A stretch of 64,000 nucleotides of DNA from the NCBI GenBank assembly GCA_049487715.1, contig CP150562.1, positions 1 to 64,000 of the forward strand, written 5' to 3'. Source of the stretch: Pycnococcus provasolii (Eukaryota; Chlorophyta; Pseudoscourfieldiophyceae; Pseudoscourfieldiales). Position numbers and translations under genes: made by a program. Positions 7,204 through 16,655 of this stretch are shown in pieces; the stretch's first letter is position 1, and every line of letters begins with the position of its first letter. The notes beneath the pieces were generated by a model. The model made no database searches. It saw only the letters and a program-made list of their open reading frames with translations, and had not been told where the DNA came from.

Positions 7204-9138
7204 TCATCCCGTACCTTCACGGCGCTTGTCGTAGTGAGATGCTTCTACAAACTTGCCGTCATTTCCTCGGCCTTTTTGCACTCCGTACTGCCCCGTGCGC
7301 TCGCTCGCGGTTCGCTGAAGCATGACCGAAAGCGCAGCGTTGCCGCCATATTGTGAAGCTCCACTGCCCATCATTCCACCCTGACTCATGCGATTCAGCT
7401 GCGACTTGCAGCGAGCTTCATCGTTGCATGGCAGCGGTGTTTCGCAGAACGACATATCCCACGTGCGATAGCGGTAATCGCCACCACCAATGCCGCCGCT
7501 ACCACCGCCGCCGTGCGTTCGCTGCGATGCCTCGGAAAGCGCGTGGAAAAAGTCGTTTTCGAGATCAAACGCATGATGTGGATGAGCTCGTAGCTGGTAG
7601 GAATCTGGCCAATGAAGAAAGTAGTGATACGGCAGCGGATGCACCGGAATAACGGGTGCGCGACCACGCCCTTGGCGGCTAACAGGTGGCCCACCGGCAA
7701 CGGGTCTGCAGCTGATTGGATTGTAGTCCACGGAAAATCCCACATTCGATGGCGCAGACGCCCAACTTTTCGACTGCTCAGGGTGTTGTGCCAAATACTT
7801 ACGTCGCAGATCAAGCCACATCATCGCAAACCGCTTCGCCACCCTGGCGGGCGTATCCGGCGCCGCCTGGCCTAGGCCAAACACGCTGACCTTTTCGCAC
7901 ACCTGCAGTGCAAAGTATAGCGCAATCGCACCGCTGCTTGGCGAATCCCCACCCTCGTACTGAGGGCTTCCGCGCTTCGTCGCCGCGCTGTTTGCGACGT
8001 CGCGAAAGCGCTGAAGCATCCAGCGCGCGCGCCCCAGTGGGCCGTTGGCAAGAAAGTACACTCGAATGTCGGGCCGTAGACGCCGTACGACGTGAAAGAG
8101 CCTCTCCAGTTGCCACGTCGAGCCACGCGTCACCACGTAGGTTGCATTCTGCGCCTCGCTGGGCAGCAGAATCTGGCGTCCATCGTCCTTGGCAGTGTAC
8201 ACCGCCGCCCACTTCTTATTTATGAGCCTGTACGTCGTGCGGCTGCCGACAAAAGGCTCGTAGCCCTTGGTGGGACCTTGATTAATACGTATGACCGCCT
8301 CTGCCGCGTCGATGGCACTTCCCCAGTGAACGGTGAGCGATGAACCCGCGTTGCCAACAATCGCGCAGGTCTTGTGCAGTGGTTTCGCCACAGCGCCGTC
8401 GCCAACATCCTCTGACTCAGCTTTCACATCTCTCCTTCTCCTGCGGCGCAGCTCGTCCACCTGCGCCGAAGGCTGTTCAAACGGGTTGGTATCCGGGAGG
8501 CACCTCATGTCGTGTATGCGGTCGCTTGGACGCAGCTTGAGGTGGTTCGTCTTTGTGAGAATCATGCGCGCAGGATCGTAACGATAGCGCGTGTCGTTGG
8601 CGATGCCCTGCGCGGTGGCGATAAGCTCCTCCACGTCCACAGGAACTGTCTTGCGTCCCGGCGCGCTCGGCTTCCACGAAAGTCCAAACTCGTCAACCGT
8701 ACGAGCCACCGGCGGTTGAGATCTCGGCGCACGCTTCGTGTTCACAGGCGCGTGCACCTGCGCTGGCAAGGTTTCATGCATCTTTGGGACGGCTGCGTCC
8801 TGCTCCTGCTCCTGCTCCTGCTCTTCCTTCTCCTGCACCTGCTCCTTTATGCGCGGCGTCAGCTCAACGCGAGAGTTGTATGCAGGCGCCTTGGCGACGT
8901 TTTCTAGTCCCGGGTGGTCGGCGTGCTGCGTCTGCGCTGCATCCACCTCGTCTGCGCTATCATCCACGTCGATACGCGGCGTGGGTCGCAGCGCCAGCAG
9001 TCCCAAGGCGGCAAGCGCTAGCAAGGCTATGAGCACGAGTCTGTGCGTGTTCGCGGCGCTGCGCCTGTACCTGGGCGGCTTGCGCAGAGGCCGCACGCTT
9101 GAGGCACCCGTCGTGGCGGCGGTGGCGCGCACATGCAT
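7204..9138 (-). CDS. GT29 sialyltransferase-like type II membrane protein, 644 aa
   Basis: Start taken at 9138, the ATG just after a CCTCC tract. A basic N terminus is followed by a signal anchor at about residues 35-52 (LVLIALLALAALGLLAL), a long stem with a Glu/Gln-rich run, and a GT29 catalytic domain. The L sialylmotif is CAIVGNAGSSL, GSAIDAAEAVIRINQGP and VGSRTTYRLIN. The S motif is SSGAIALYFALQVCEKVSVFGLG. A His-containing segment (PLPYHYFLHW) lies further on. The family transfers sialic acid or related keto-sugars from CMP-donors in the Golgi lumen. The acceptor and exact sugar cannot be told from sequence. The next gene, divergent and 178 bp away, is a second GT29. TGTAA motifs follow the stop. 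Confidence 0.9.
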   Translation of the reverse strand: MHVRATAATTGASSVRPLRKPPRYRRSAANTHRLVLIALLALAALGLLALRPTPRIDVDDSADEVDAAQTQHADHPGLENVAKAPAYNSRVELTPRIKEQVQEKEEQEQEQEQDAAVPKMHETLPAQVHAPVNTKRAPRSQPPVARTVDEFGLSWKPSAPGRKTVPVDVEELIATAQGIANDTRYRYDPARMILTKTNHLKLRPSDRIHDMRCLPDTNPFEQPSAQVDELRRRRRRDVKAESEDVGDGAVAKPLHKTCAIVGNAGSSLTVHWGSAIDAAEAVIRINQGPTKGYEPFVGSRTTYRLINKKWAAVYTAKDDGRQILLPSEAQNATYVVTRGSTWQLERLFHVVRRLRPDIRVYFLANGPLGRARWMLQRFRDVANSAATKRGSPQYEGGDSPSSGAIALYFALQVCEKVSVFGLGQAAPDTPARVAKRFAMMWLDLRRKYLAQHPEQSKSWASAPSNVGFSVDYNPISCRPVAGGPPVSRQGRGRAPVIPVHPLPYHYFLHWPDSYQLRAHPHHAFDLENDFFHALSEASQRTHGGGGSGGIGGGDYRYRTWDMSFCETPLPCNDEARCKSQLNRMSQGGMMGSGASQYGGNAALSVMLQRTASERTGQYGVQKGRGNDGKFVEASHYDKRREGTG

Positions 9139-9316
9139 GAGAGTCTTGCACGAGGAGGGAGGGAGGAGGGGCGTCTGTAAGGGCGCGGCAAGGCGATGGG
9201 CCGTGGGACCTGGCCGTGGGGGTGCAGGTTGCCAGCGGGGGATACCCTCTTGGTGCAAGACACTCCGTCACGGGCTTGAGCTTGCCCCTCGATCCCTGCT
9301 CGATTCTCCCCGCCCG
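9139..9316. promoter_or_regulatory. Bidirectional promoter between two GT29 genes
   Basis: Only 178 bp separate the two divergent start codons (9138 minus, 9317 plus). A CCCCTCCTCC tract for the minus gene lies at about 9155-9175. A shared promoter would coordinate the two glycosyltransferases. Confidence 0.55.
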
Positions 9317-10732
9317 ATGCCGGCGCACGCCGATGGCCGCCGAGCAAGAGAACACGGGCTGCGTGCGGTGACGCTCCACGCGACTCTGCTCTGCGTCGCC
9401 TTTCTGCACGTATGCCAATGTCAGCAGGCACTCGCACAGCAGCACGAGCCGCGGCCGCGCGAGGTTCCCATATGCGGAGGCGCGCCGAAGAACATGCTGC
9501 CGTTCAAGATCCAAGGATCGCCTTACGACTTGGGGTACGTGCAAGGAGCGAGAGTGACGCCCGCGCGGAGAAGGGCGCTGCTTGCGACCGGTGACAACGA
9601 CATCGACGACTGCACGGGAAACACCACGTCGCTGCAGGCGGAACGGAGCTCGTCTGGACGCAAGCTGCTGCGTTGGACGTGGAAGCGCGTCGGATGCGGC
9701 CTGAGAAAGAGGATGAAGGTACAGCACGAGAACGATGGAGTGGGCGGAAGCCGGTTTGGAACCAAGGCTGTGAACACGCCTGGTGATAAGGCGCTGGACA
9801 AGTGCCTACGCGACATAAAGTTCTGCAACACGGCTGCCTACGAGACGGCGAGCGCACTGCCGTGGCTGAGAGACCTCTCGACTATCCCTCGCGTGGTTGG
9901 AATGTTCCCACGCATGAGGCCGACGGAGAGGCGCACCGGTGAAGAAAGCGACGTTCGTGGAGGAGAGGAGTCTGAAGACGACAGCAGCGGTGGTGGCGGC
10001 GAATGGACGCCCCACGGACTCGTCGGCGCTCCCGCTACGGCAACGACGGCAACTAAGAGTCCGCCGACGAAGCTTCGTGGGCGTGGCGGTGGTGCACCAC
10101 CACTACGATCATGCGCGCTCGTGGGCAACGCTGGACACCTGGTCAAAAAGAAGTACGGCAAGTATATCGACAACCACGACGTCGTGCTGAGGTTTAACAC
10201 CGCTCCAATTGGTCCTGAGTATCGCGCAAACGTTGGCTCGAAGACGTCCGCACGCGTGCTCAACAACAGCCGGTCCGTGAGCGCATGCTGCGAGGGGAAA
10301 CTTCCCGCGTCGGACTCGAAAGGCATTGCAATGATCATGTGGTTTCCCGCAAACCGCGCGGAAATGCGCAGCAAGTGTCGATCAAAATATCCAGGAAATA
10401 AGCTCACGTTCTTGTCGCGGCGCATGATTTCTTCACAGGTTCGCACGATGAAGTCAATGAGAAATAATGCGCGCAAGTTTGGTCTGGGACCATTCGGCAG
10501 CTGGAGACAGCTAACGAGTGGCGGTCACGCAATTCTAGCCATGGTCAACATGTGTGAGAGCGTAAGCTTGTACGGCTTTACGACGTTCCCTCAAAGCAAG
10601 CGTGGGCCTGACCAGTACAAAGGACGCGCGCAGAAAACAATGAGTGGTCAGGAGTGGCACGACTGGTCGGGAGAGTCGATTGCGTGGCGTATGCTGCATG
10701 CCTCAGGCCGTGGTGCTATCTGTTCAATGTAA
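9317..10732 (+). CDS. GT29 sialyltransferase-like protein, 471 aa
   Basis: Start at 9317 (MPAHADGRRAREH). The frame is open further upstream but there it only mirrors the opposite gene. A hydrophobic segment at about residues 18-38 (VTLHATLLCVAFLHVCQC) can act as signal anchor or signal peptide. The catalytic half has the L motif (SCALVGNAGHL, DNHDVVLRFNTAP, VGSKTSARVLN), the S motif (TSGGHAILAMVNMCESVSLYGF) and the late His/Glu motif (EWHDWSGES). It is closer to the classical animal layout than its divergent neighbour, which has a much longer stem. Likely Golgi-lumenal transfer of a sialic-acid-type sugar. Stop TAA is within TGTAAC, and a CA microsatellite follows. Confidence 0.9.
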   Translation: MPAHADGRRAREHGLRAVTLHATLLCVAFLHVCQCQQALAQQHEPRPREVPICGGAPKNMLPFKIQGSPYDLGYVQGARVTPARRRALLATGDNDIDDCTGNTTSLQAERSSSGRKLLRWTWKRVGCGLRKRMKVQHENDGVGGSRFGTKAVNTPGDKALDKCLRDIKFCNTAAYETASALPWLRDLSTIPRVVGMFPRMRPTERRTGEESDVRGGEESEDDSSGGGGEWTPHGLVGAPATATTATKSPPTKLRGRGGGAPPLRSCALVGNAGHLVKKKYGKYIDNHDVVLRFNTAPIGPEYRANVGSKTSARVLNNSRSVSACCEGKLPASDSKGIAMIMWFPANRAEMRSKCRSKYPGNKLTFLSRRMISSQVRTMKSMRNNARKFGLGPFGSWRQLTSGGHAILAMVNMCESVSLYGFTTFPQSKRGPDQYKGRAQKTMSGQEWHDWSGESIAWRMLHASGRGAICSM

Positions 10733-10750
10733 CATATGATGTTATCTCCA

Positions 10751-10773
10751 CACACACACACACACACACACAA
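10751..10773. repeat. (CA)n microsatellite
   Basis: About eleven CA units in the short gap between the converging GT29 and AFG1 genes. Confidence 0.9.
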
Positions 10774-10848
10774 AAAGACTGGTTCTTCGAAGAAGGGTTG
10801 GGGCGTAGGAGATGGAAAACTTCAAATTCAATACAATTCAATGGAAAT

Positions 10849-12339
10849 CTACAACACCTTGCTCCCTCTGCCGAGTTCTACGAGGCGACTTGCTGCGCGT
10901 CGGTATGACGTTCTCTCCTCCTGAGTGGGCGGTGGGTCATCGTCGTCTCTGCCTCTGCCGTCGTCGTCATCATCCGCAGGCCATTCGACGACTTGTTGGA
11001 AAATCGCGTCTGGAGATCCGTGCGCGCTTACGACGAGTGCCGTTGACCCGCCGTCGTAAATGGCGTCAACGAGACGAACAAATCGTGCTGCCGCCTCGCG
11101 ATCAATTTTCCGGAATATGGGACATTCTTCTACGAAGATGGCGTTGTATGATTTGGCGAGCACGACGTAATCCGCAGCAGATAGCGCGTCACCTTTTCTC
11201 CATCCGCAGATATCATCGAAGTGAAATCGTGTGACGGCCCCGCTCTTTCCGCGCGCCACTTGAGAAGCTCGCAATGCCCTCCCAAACGAGACATCCGTTC
11301 GTTCTTCAATTACGTCGAGCGATGCGGTGGCTTCGTTCCACGCGGCGTTCAGGCGTTCGCTTGCATTCGTTCCATAGTAGTACGCGCTCGCATATGTGGA
11401 GATAACACCATCCAGGCGACCAGCAGCTTCCTCAGTGCGCCGGTAGTCGAGATTGGCATCGTCGTTGCACAAACCACCAGCTGAGGTGGCGACCTCCACA
11501 ATTTCGCACGTTTCATGCAAGTTTGCGACGAACGGAAGGAAGTATCGATAACTCAATCCTTTTTCGTAGAGAGCTCCTGGCGCCACGTTGGACGTAAATA
11601 TCGTCTTGACGTCGTGCTTCCATAGTGTGTCGAAGAGGCGGTTGAGTATGAGTGCATCTGCAACGTCGTGAACCTGCACTTCGTCCAAGCATAGCACGAC
11701 AACCTGCGAAGCAAGCACCTCTGCCGCAGCATCCACCGGGTGCTTGTATATCTCCTCCTCCTCCTCCGCCACCTTCACCTCCTCCTCCTGTTCGTGCTCG
11801 CGTGATTCCAGTGGTTCCATCGTAGAAGGTCCGTGAGCTGGGCCACCATGTCTATGTATGCGCAGCCCTTCCGGTGTAATGGCGATGCGCCGAGGTCTGC
11901 TCAAATGAAATTCGTGCAATCGGATATCCACGTCACTCATAAACGAGTGAAAGTGTGTCCTGAATTTTCCTCTCTGTTTCTCGACGTCAGCATCGGCACC
12001 GCTGACCCAAGCCACTTCTGGCAGTTCTAGGTTGCGATAAAACATGTCCATGAGCATCGTCTTGCCTCCACCCACAGAGCCATGAAGGTAACAACCACGC
12101 TGGTGGCTTTGTTGCGTCAAGACGCCGTCGAGCTTCGCCGCAGCTCGTCTCTGCGCGTCGTCGTCCAGGATGACTTTACTTTTTACGAGTGTGTTGTACT
12201 CGCACAACACTGGTCCGTTCACTGATGTCGCGACCGCGGATGCGCACCTTCGACCAAGCCACGCGCCGACGCGGTGGGGTGGCACTGCGCGCACCATCCA
12301 CGCTGCCAATGCCCCCACCGCCACATCCGTTCCCGCCAT
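10849..12339 (-). CDS. AFG1: AFG1/LACE1-family mitochondrial ATPase, 496 aa
   Basis: The ATG at 12339 (MAGTDVAVGALAAWMV) gives an N terminus rich in Arg, Ala and Val, fitting a mitochondrial presequence. Walker A is GSVGGGKTMLMDMF at about residues 87-100. Walker B is VLCLDEVQVHDVADA, followed by the family segment TIFTSNVAPGALYEKGL. C-terminal blocks FDDICGWRKGDALSAADYVVLAKSY and VDAIYDGGSTALVVSA are also typical. AFG1 proteins are membrane-associated AAA-like ATPases linked to turnover of mitochondrial respiratory-chain subunits. An acidic insert (EEEVKVAEEEEE) sits between the Walker motifs. A five-unit telomeric repeat lies in its upstream region. Confidence 0.93.
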   Translation of the reverse strand: MAGTDVAVGALAAWMVRAVPPHRVGAWLGRRCASAVATSVNGPVLCEYNTLVKSKVILDDDAQRRAAAKLDGVLTQQSHQRGCYLHGSVGGGKTMLMDMFYRNLELPEVAWVSGADADVEKQRGKFRTHFHSFMSDVDIRLHEFHLSRPRRIAITPEGLRIHRHGGPAHGPSTMEPLESREHEQEEEVKVAEEEEEIYKHPVDAAAEVLASQVVVLCLDEVQVHDVADALILNRLFDTLWKHDVKTIFTSNVAPGALYEKGLSYRYFLPFVANLHETCEIVEVATSAGGLCNDDANLDYRRTEEAAGRLDGVISTYASAYYYGTNASERLNAAWNEATASLDVIEERTDVSFGRALRASQVARGKSGAVTRFHFDDICGWRKGDALSAADYVVLAKSYNAIFVEECPIFRKIDREAAARFVRLVDAIYDGGSTALVVSAHGSPDAIFQQVVEWPADDDDDGRGRDDDDPPPTQEERTSYRRAASRLVELGRGSKVL

Positions 12340-12387
12340 GTTTGAATGCCGTGATGGCAACTCGTGGCCCCTATTTCGTGGCCCCTA

Positions 12388-12418
12388 CTAACCCTAACCC
12401 TAACCCTAACCCTAACCT
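12388..12418. repeat. Interstitial telomeric repeat
   Basis: About five CCCTAA units in the intergenic space between divergent AFG1 (start 12339) and the RSPH10B-like gene (start 12808). It could be a telo-box-like promoter element or a scar of break repair. Confidence 0.9.
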
Positions 12419-12654
12419 ACCTTAGGCCTTACCCTAACAGTTGCATCATAACAGTTGCCTGTAGTTTTTCCCACTGTCCAACGGTGCGGTCTTGCAGTGA
12501 AACTCGTTGTCTCTCGTGGACCGCGGCCTCCATCTGATGCCATAGACGGAGAGGGGCGGACAAGGTCTCAGGCGTTTTGGCGAGGAAGGGAAGGCTGCCA
12601 ACGAGGATGCGCCTGGGACGGGCAACGGGGCCCCTTTCAAGAGACTAAGACTAC

Positions 12655-12780
12655 TCAAGGGAAGGGGAAGGAAGGGGGGAAGCAGGACCAGGACGCCCCG
12701 ACCCCTTCCCCTTCCCCTTCCCCTTCCCCTTCCCCTTCCCCTCCTCTCCCCTTCCCCTCCCCCTTCTCTCCTCTCTCTCA
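12655..12780 (+). promoter_or_regulatory. CCCCTT tract and pyrimidine-rich leader
   Basis: A tandem CCCCTT array (about 12700-12750) is followed by CTCTCT-rich sequence and a CTCGCAG just before GCCATGG at 12808. The tract plus CAG resembles a 3' splice acceptor, so a 5'UTR intron or trans-spliced leader is possible. Otherwise it is the CCCCT promoter element seen before many genes here. Confidence 0.45.
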
Positions 12781-12807
12781 AACCAACCTGCCCGCTTGCT
12801 CGCAGCC

Positions 12808-15417
12808 ATGGCCGACGCACTCGAGCAGACTCCTCCGATTCCGGAGGAGACGGCAGACGCAGCGGCCGCAGCGGCTGAGCCACCGGCGCCGGAGGAGGAC
12901 GAACAGCACGTCGTCAAAACGCAGACGAGCACCAAGTACTCGCGCGTGCCTCACGACTACTTCGAGCCAGGCGTGCTCGAGGTCGTCGTGTCCAACTACG
13001 AGGGGAACATGTATCAGAATACAACGCTGCCGCACGGGCACGGAACGGCAAATTTCAGGTATGGCCACACTTACACCGGAACGTGGGTGGGTGGCCGCAT
13101 GCACGGCCGCGGAACGTACACGTGGGTGGACGGCGTCGAGTACAAGGGCGACTTTGTGCAAGGAAAGGCGCAGGGAAAGGGGACGTACCGTTGGCCAACG
13201 GGAGGGATCTACGAAGGCGACGTCCGCGACGGCCTGCGCCACGGCAAGGGAACCATGTACTTCGAGGACAACGACGCCAGGTACGTTGGCGAGTGGGTCA
13301 ACGGAAAGCGGCACGGTTACGGCGTCATCACGTTCGACGGGCCGAACGGTAAGGAGCGCTACGAGGGTGCGTGGGAGAACGACCAGAAGTGCGGCGAGGG
13401 CACGATGCACTACCGAAGCGGTTCTGTGTACACCGGCTGCTGGAAAGCTGACCAGAAGTGCGGGTACGGTGTTATGACGTGGATGACAGAACTCGGCGTG
13501 GAGACGTACGAGGGCGAGTGGGAGCACGGCAAGCCGAACGGCGTTGGCGAGCAGACGTGGGAACTCATCGGAGAAAGCGAGCAGCACCAGATGAAGAATC
13601 GTTACGAAGGTTCGTTTCGAAATGGATTCAGGCACAAATTTGGCATCTTCCACTACGCCACCGGTTCGAGGTACGAAGGGAACTGGGAAATGGGCGTCAA
13701 GCACGGTGCTGGTACCTTCACGTACGAGGATGGCACGAAGTACACCGGGCGATTTGCGGACAACCATGCCGTTGAGGAGACGGAGACGAGCCACGAAATC
13801 ATGGACATCGAAGACATCGTCGCGGAAGAGCGCAATCCACACGAGCAGCTCCGTCGCACGAGCGCCGTGCTGATGCGCTACATGAGCGACCTGCGTGTCG
13901 TCTACAGACACTACTCGTTCCTCCCCTGCGTCTGGATTCCAGGCGGCGGGAGGTCGAACGATCGAACTGTGGAGGGAATCCGACGCGGGAAGACGTTCGC
14001 CATCTCCGGAAAGCAATTCCGGCGAATGCTGCATGACTGCGAGATGCTGAATCCATCGCTGACTCTCGCGCGCGCCAACCGCATAGCTGCGCACATCGAG
14101 CGCACTTGCACGAGTGCACCGCTTTGGAAGCTGCATCCAGTAAGACCGGAACATGTCCCCAACACCGGCAGCTTTGCTGAACTCCCAGTGGGCGAACTGT
14201 CTTGGGAAATTCTTGACAAAGAGGTGAGTAGGGTCTACTCAAGGCCGGTGACAAGACAATCTGTGGCGCAGGATGATGTGGCGGAAGGCGCGGCCGGTGG
14301 AAGCGAAGGCAGCGAAGATGTTGTCGGTTCGAGCGAGTCTCCATCGGATTCGTCGTCTTCGCTGAGCGACGAAAACGAGTTGATGACGGCCGATTCGCCA
14401 GAGGCAGCGGCCGCGTCGTTGATTGAAGATGAGAAAATACTAGGTGGCCTGACAATCAAAGACAGGCGAATGCTGGACCCGCAGAACCCTGATCACGACC
14501 TACTCTACCGCGACTTTCTCGAGGTTATTGTGCGTCTGGCTCAGGCGAGGTACCACGAGCAGTGCCAATCGCTGCACGAGCGCCTGATGATGCTTCTGCA
14601 GAATGACATACTCCCGAAGGCGTCGAAGATGCCAGACGACACGTTTCGCGCTGAGATGATGGAAGTGCAGTGCCTAGTAGAATTTCAAGAGCTTCTTCTT
14701 AAGCTGTTTGACGTGGCTGTGAGGAAGAATAAGACGAAGGAAACGGGAACCGGCGCGAAGTGGCAGCTGACGACCGTGAATCACATGATTGAGGTGCTGA
14801 GTGAGTGCAAGTTGCTGAAGGTGGAGGTGGAGGATGAAGACGAGGATGAGTACGCCGTTACTTCGTTCACAGCACTGAAGAGCGCGGCGGCAGCGCTCAT
14901 GTCTAAGCCCTCCGCCGAGGAAATTGCGGCGTCGATCCAGATGATCGAGGATGCAAAGGCTGCCGCCGTAGCGGCGGCAAAGGCTGAGGCGGCAGCCAAA
15001 GCTGCGGCTGAAGAGGCAGAGGCGGCAGCAAAGAGTGAAGGTGGGAAGACGCCGCGCAGTAAGCCTCAAACACCTCGATCGACGAAGGAAGCGGCGCCGG
15101 AGGAGGAGGAGGAGCTGGACGAGGAGGAGTTGGCGAAGCGAGCGGCTGCCGAGGCACGCACGGCTGTCGAAAAGACCGCGAACGCGCGGGTGGCTGCGAA
15201 TGCAATCCCAGATGTGGTTTCGCTTACGCATTCGGAGATGACTTACGCAGAATTTGTCGAAGCGCTTTGCCGCATCGCGCGGCATACCGCGAAGGGCATC
15301 GTTGGTCGTGAGGAAGCACCGCTTGACATCCAGCTGCAGTTCTACTTGAACGAGCTCGAGGTGCGAGCGGAGAGTCTCGTCGTGGCTGAGGACAGTGAGC
15401 AAGAGGAATTAAGCTGA
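12808..15417 (+). CDS. RSPH10B: Radial spoke head 10B-like MORN protein, 869 aa
   Basis: Start in a strong Kozak context (GCAGCCATGG). Residues of about 65-325 hold roughly ten MORN repeats of the G-Y-G-W type (YTGTWVGGRMHGRGTY, YKGDFVQGKAQGKGTY, YEGDVRDGLRHGKGTM and so on). These are followed by a helical region (AVLMRYMSDLRVVYRHYS, then FRRMLHDCEML) that lines up with the post-MORN part of RSPH10B. Total length also matches the animal protein, about 870 aa. The C-terminal third has a Lys/Ala/Glu coiled-coil insert (about 715-790). RSPH10B is an axonemal radial-spoke component, so a motile flagellum is implied. The TGA stop lies at the very edge of dispersed-repeat copy B. Confidence 0.88.
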   Translation: MADALEQTPPIPEETADAAAAAAEPPAPEEDEQHVVKTQTSTKYSRVPHDYFEPGVLEVVVSNYEGNMYQNTTLPHGHGTANFRYGHTYTGTWVGGRMHGRGTYTWVDGVEYKGDFVQGKAQGKGTYRWPTGGIYEGDVRDGLRHGKGTMYFEDNDARYVGEWVNGKRHGYGVITFDGPNGKERYEGAWENDQKCGEGTMHYRSGSVYTGCWKADQKCGYGVMTWMTELGVETYEGEWEHGKPNGVGEQTWELIGESEQHQMKNRYEGSFRNGFRHKFGIFHYATGSRYEGNWEMGVKHGAGTFTYEDGTKYTGRFADNHAVEETETSHEIMDIEDIVAEERNPHEQLRRTSAVLMRYMSDLRVVYRHYSFLPCVWIPGGGRSNDRTVEGIRRGKTFAISGKQFRRMLHDCEMLNPSLTLARANRIAAHIERTCTSAPLWKLHPVRPEHVPNTGSFAELPVGELSWEILDKEVSRVYSRPVTRQSVAQDDVAEGAAGGSEGSEDVVGSSESPSDSSSSLSDENELMTADSPEAAAASLIEDEKILGGLTIKDRRMLDPQNPDHDLLYRDFLEVIVRLAQARYHEQCQSLHERLMMLLQNDILPKASKMPDDTFRAEMMEVQCLVEFQELLLKLFDVAVRKNKTKETGTGAKWQLTTVNHMIEVLSECKLLKVEVEDEDEDEYAVTSFTALKSAAAALMSKPSAEEIAASIQMIEDAKAAAVAAAKAEAAAKAAAEEAEAAAKSEGGKTPRSKPQTPRSTKEAAPEEEEELDEEELAKRAAAEARTAVEKTANARVAANAIPDVVSLTHSEMTYAEFVEALCRIARHTAKGIVGREEAPLDIQLQFYLNELEVRAESLVVAEDSEQEELS

Positions 15418-15792
15418 GATCCCTCATTCAGTAATGAAGTTGCACTTCATTTGTCCAACGGTCGTCCATTCACACCATTCGCTTTCACCATTCAGCCCAT
15501 TCACCGTTGCCATTCACTGCGCGTTTTTGTACATGGCTCAGGTGATTTTGAAGGTTGTATATTGCTCGATCAGGGCGCTTTCGTTGGCGTAGGGAGGGCT
15601 CCGGTTGCAACTTGTTTTCGTTGATGTCGTTGCCAGCGCCACCAACCGTGCATCAACACGATTACTCAAGGGTCACACTTATTACTCTACAGTAGCTAAA
15701 GGAGCTCAACATGTGGGAAAGAAAGGGGATTGTCTTGGAGTTGAGACTGCGATCATGCATTTACAAAACATTGTACACACAAACTCCTATCA
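15414..15792 (+). repeat. Dispersed 3'-end repeat, copy B (near full length)
   Basis: Begins CTGAGATCCCTCATTCAG, overlapping the stop codon of the RSPH10B-like gene. A 7-bp-arm hairpin (AATGAAG/CTTCATT) follows, then CATTCA-rich sequence, the CAGGGCGCTTTCGTTGG and CACCAACCGTGCATCAACACG blocks, and a tail ending ACACACAAACTCCTA. It is about 80% alike to copy D (27759) along its whole length by eye. Confidence 0.9.
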
Positions 15793-15796
15793 GCGT

Positions 15797-15900
15797 GTTA
15801 AGCGCGGCGCAACGAGGCGGCCGATAAGCGTCTAAAGAGCGGCGCAACGAGGCGGGGCCAATGAGCTTTAAGGTCGGCGCAGCGAGGCTGCCGATGATGG
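15797..15900. repeat. Three imperfect ~34-bp tandem repeats
   Basis: Three units share GCGGCGCAACGAGGC and CCGATAAG/CCAATGAG/CCGATGATG segments, directly after the distal end of repeat copy B. The rest of the gap to 16655 shows no gene, only the upstream region of the next gene with a CCCCCTCCCCCTCC tract at about 16604. Confidence 0.7.
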
Positions 15901-16655
15901 GGAGTGATGGGCGCGATGGCGTCTGTGAATTGTGATGGTGGCCTTGGTGGCGAACAACTTACAACTGGCCGTTGTTCACCACCTCCCTGGAGCTCCTGAA
16001 CAACGGGCCTTAACAACGGTGCTGTGTGGAAAATCGCATAACCAAAAGTTACAACGGCGCGCTGTGCGAATTACCACCCATTTGGTCGTAAATGTAACAC
16101 ACTAACACCAAGCCTGAAGCGTGCGGCAGATCCCCAAGACGGACAGAGAATTACTGTAGGTCGGAAATCTGGGTGGGGATTCGCCGTTGCGAACTTACAT
16201 ACCCTCCCATCTGCCCATTGACCGAACTTGAACTTTGAACTTTCAACTCCTCGGCCTCGTCGCGATCAAGCGATCAACAAGGCGTTCCCCCATCGATGAT
16301 CGCTTTCCTAGGTCGGGGAACTCCCCTCCCCGTCCGTTTGCTACAGTACGTCCGGAAACATAGGTTGGTAGTCTAATATCAGGGCCAACTGCATGCATCA
16401 CGCCATCTCGTGAATCTCGTTTGACGTCTCGTTCCCATACCGGCACCATCCCGTTGCACGAACGCGAACACGCGACGGCCAAGGAATGTGCCCGCCCCCC
16501 GATCCGGCGACGCGCCCTGGACCCTTCGCCGCCCCAGAGGTCCCTTTCCCGCTCAACCTCCCCAGTCAACGGCGTGCGCGTGTTCGCGTTCTGCCTCGCC
16601 CTCGCCCCCTCCCCCTCCAAGTTCCGCGACGTCAGGGCTGCACGTTCTGCCCGTC

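Noticed and set aside
8738-9316. Upstream in-frame extension of the second GT29 gene
   Set aside because: It lies opposite the coding region of the divergent GT29 gene and is Ser/Cys low complexity. The start at 9317 gives a proper signal anchor.
12778-14154. 458-codon minus-strand frame opposite the RSPH10B-like gene
   Set aside because: Antisense shadow of the MORN repeats. No motifs.
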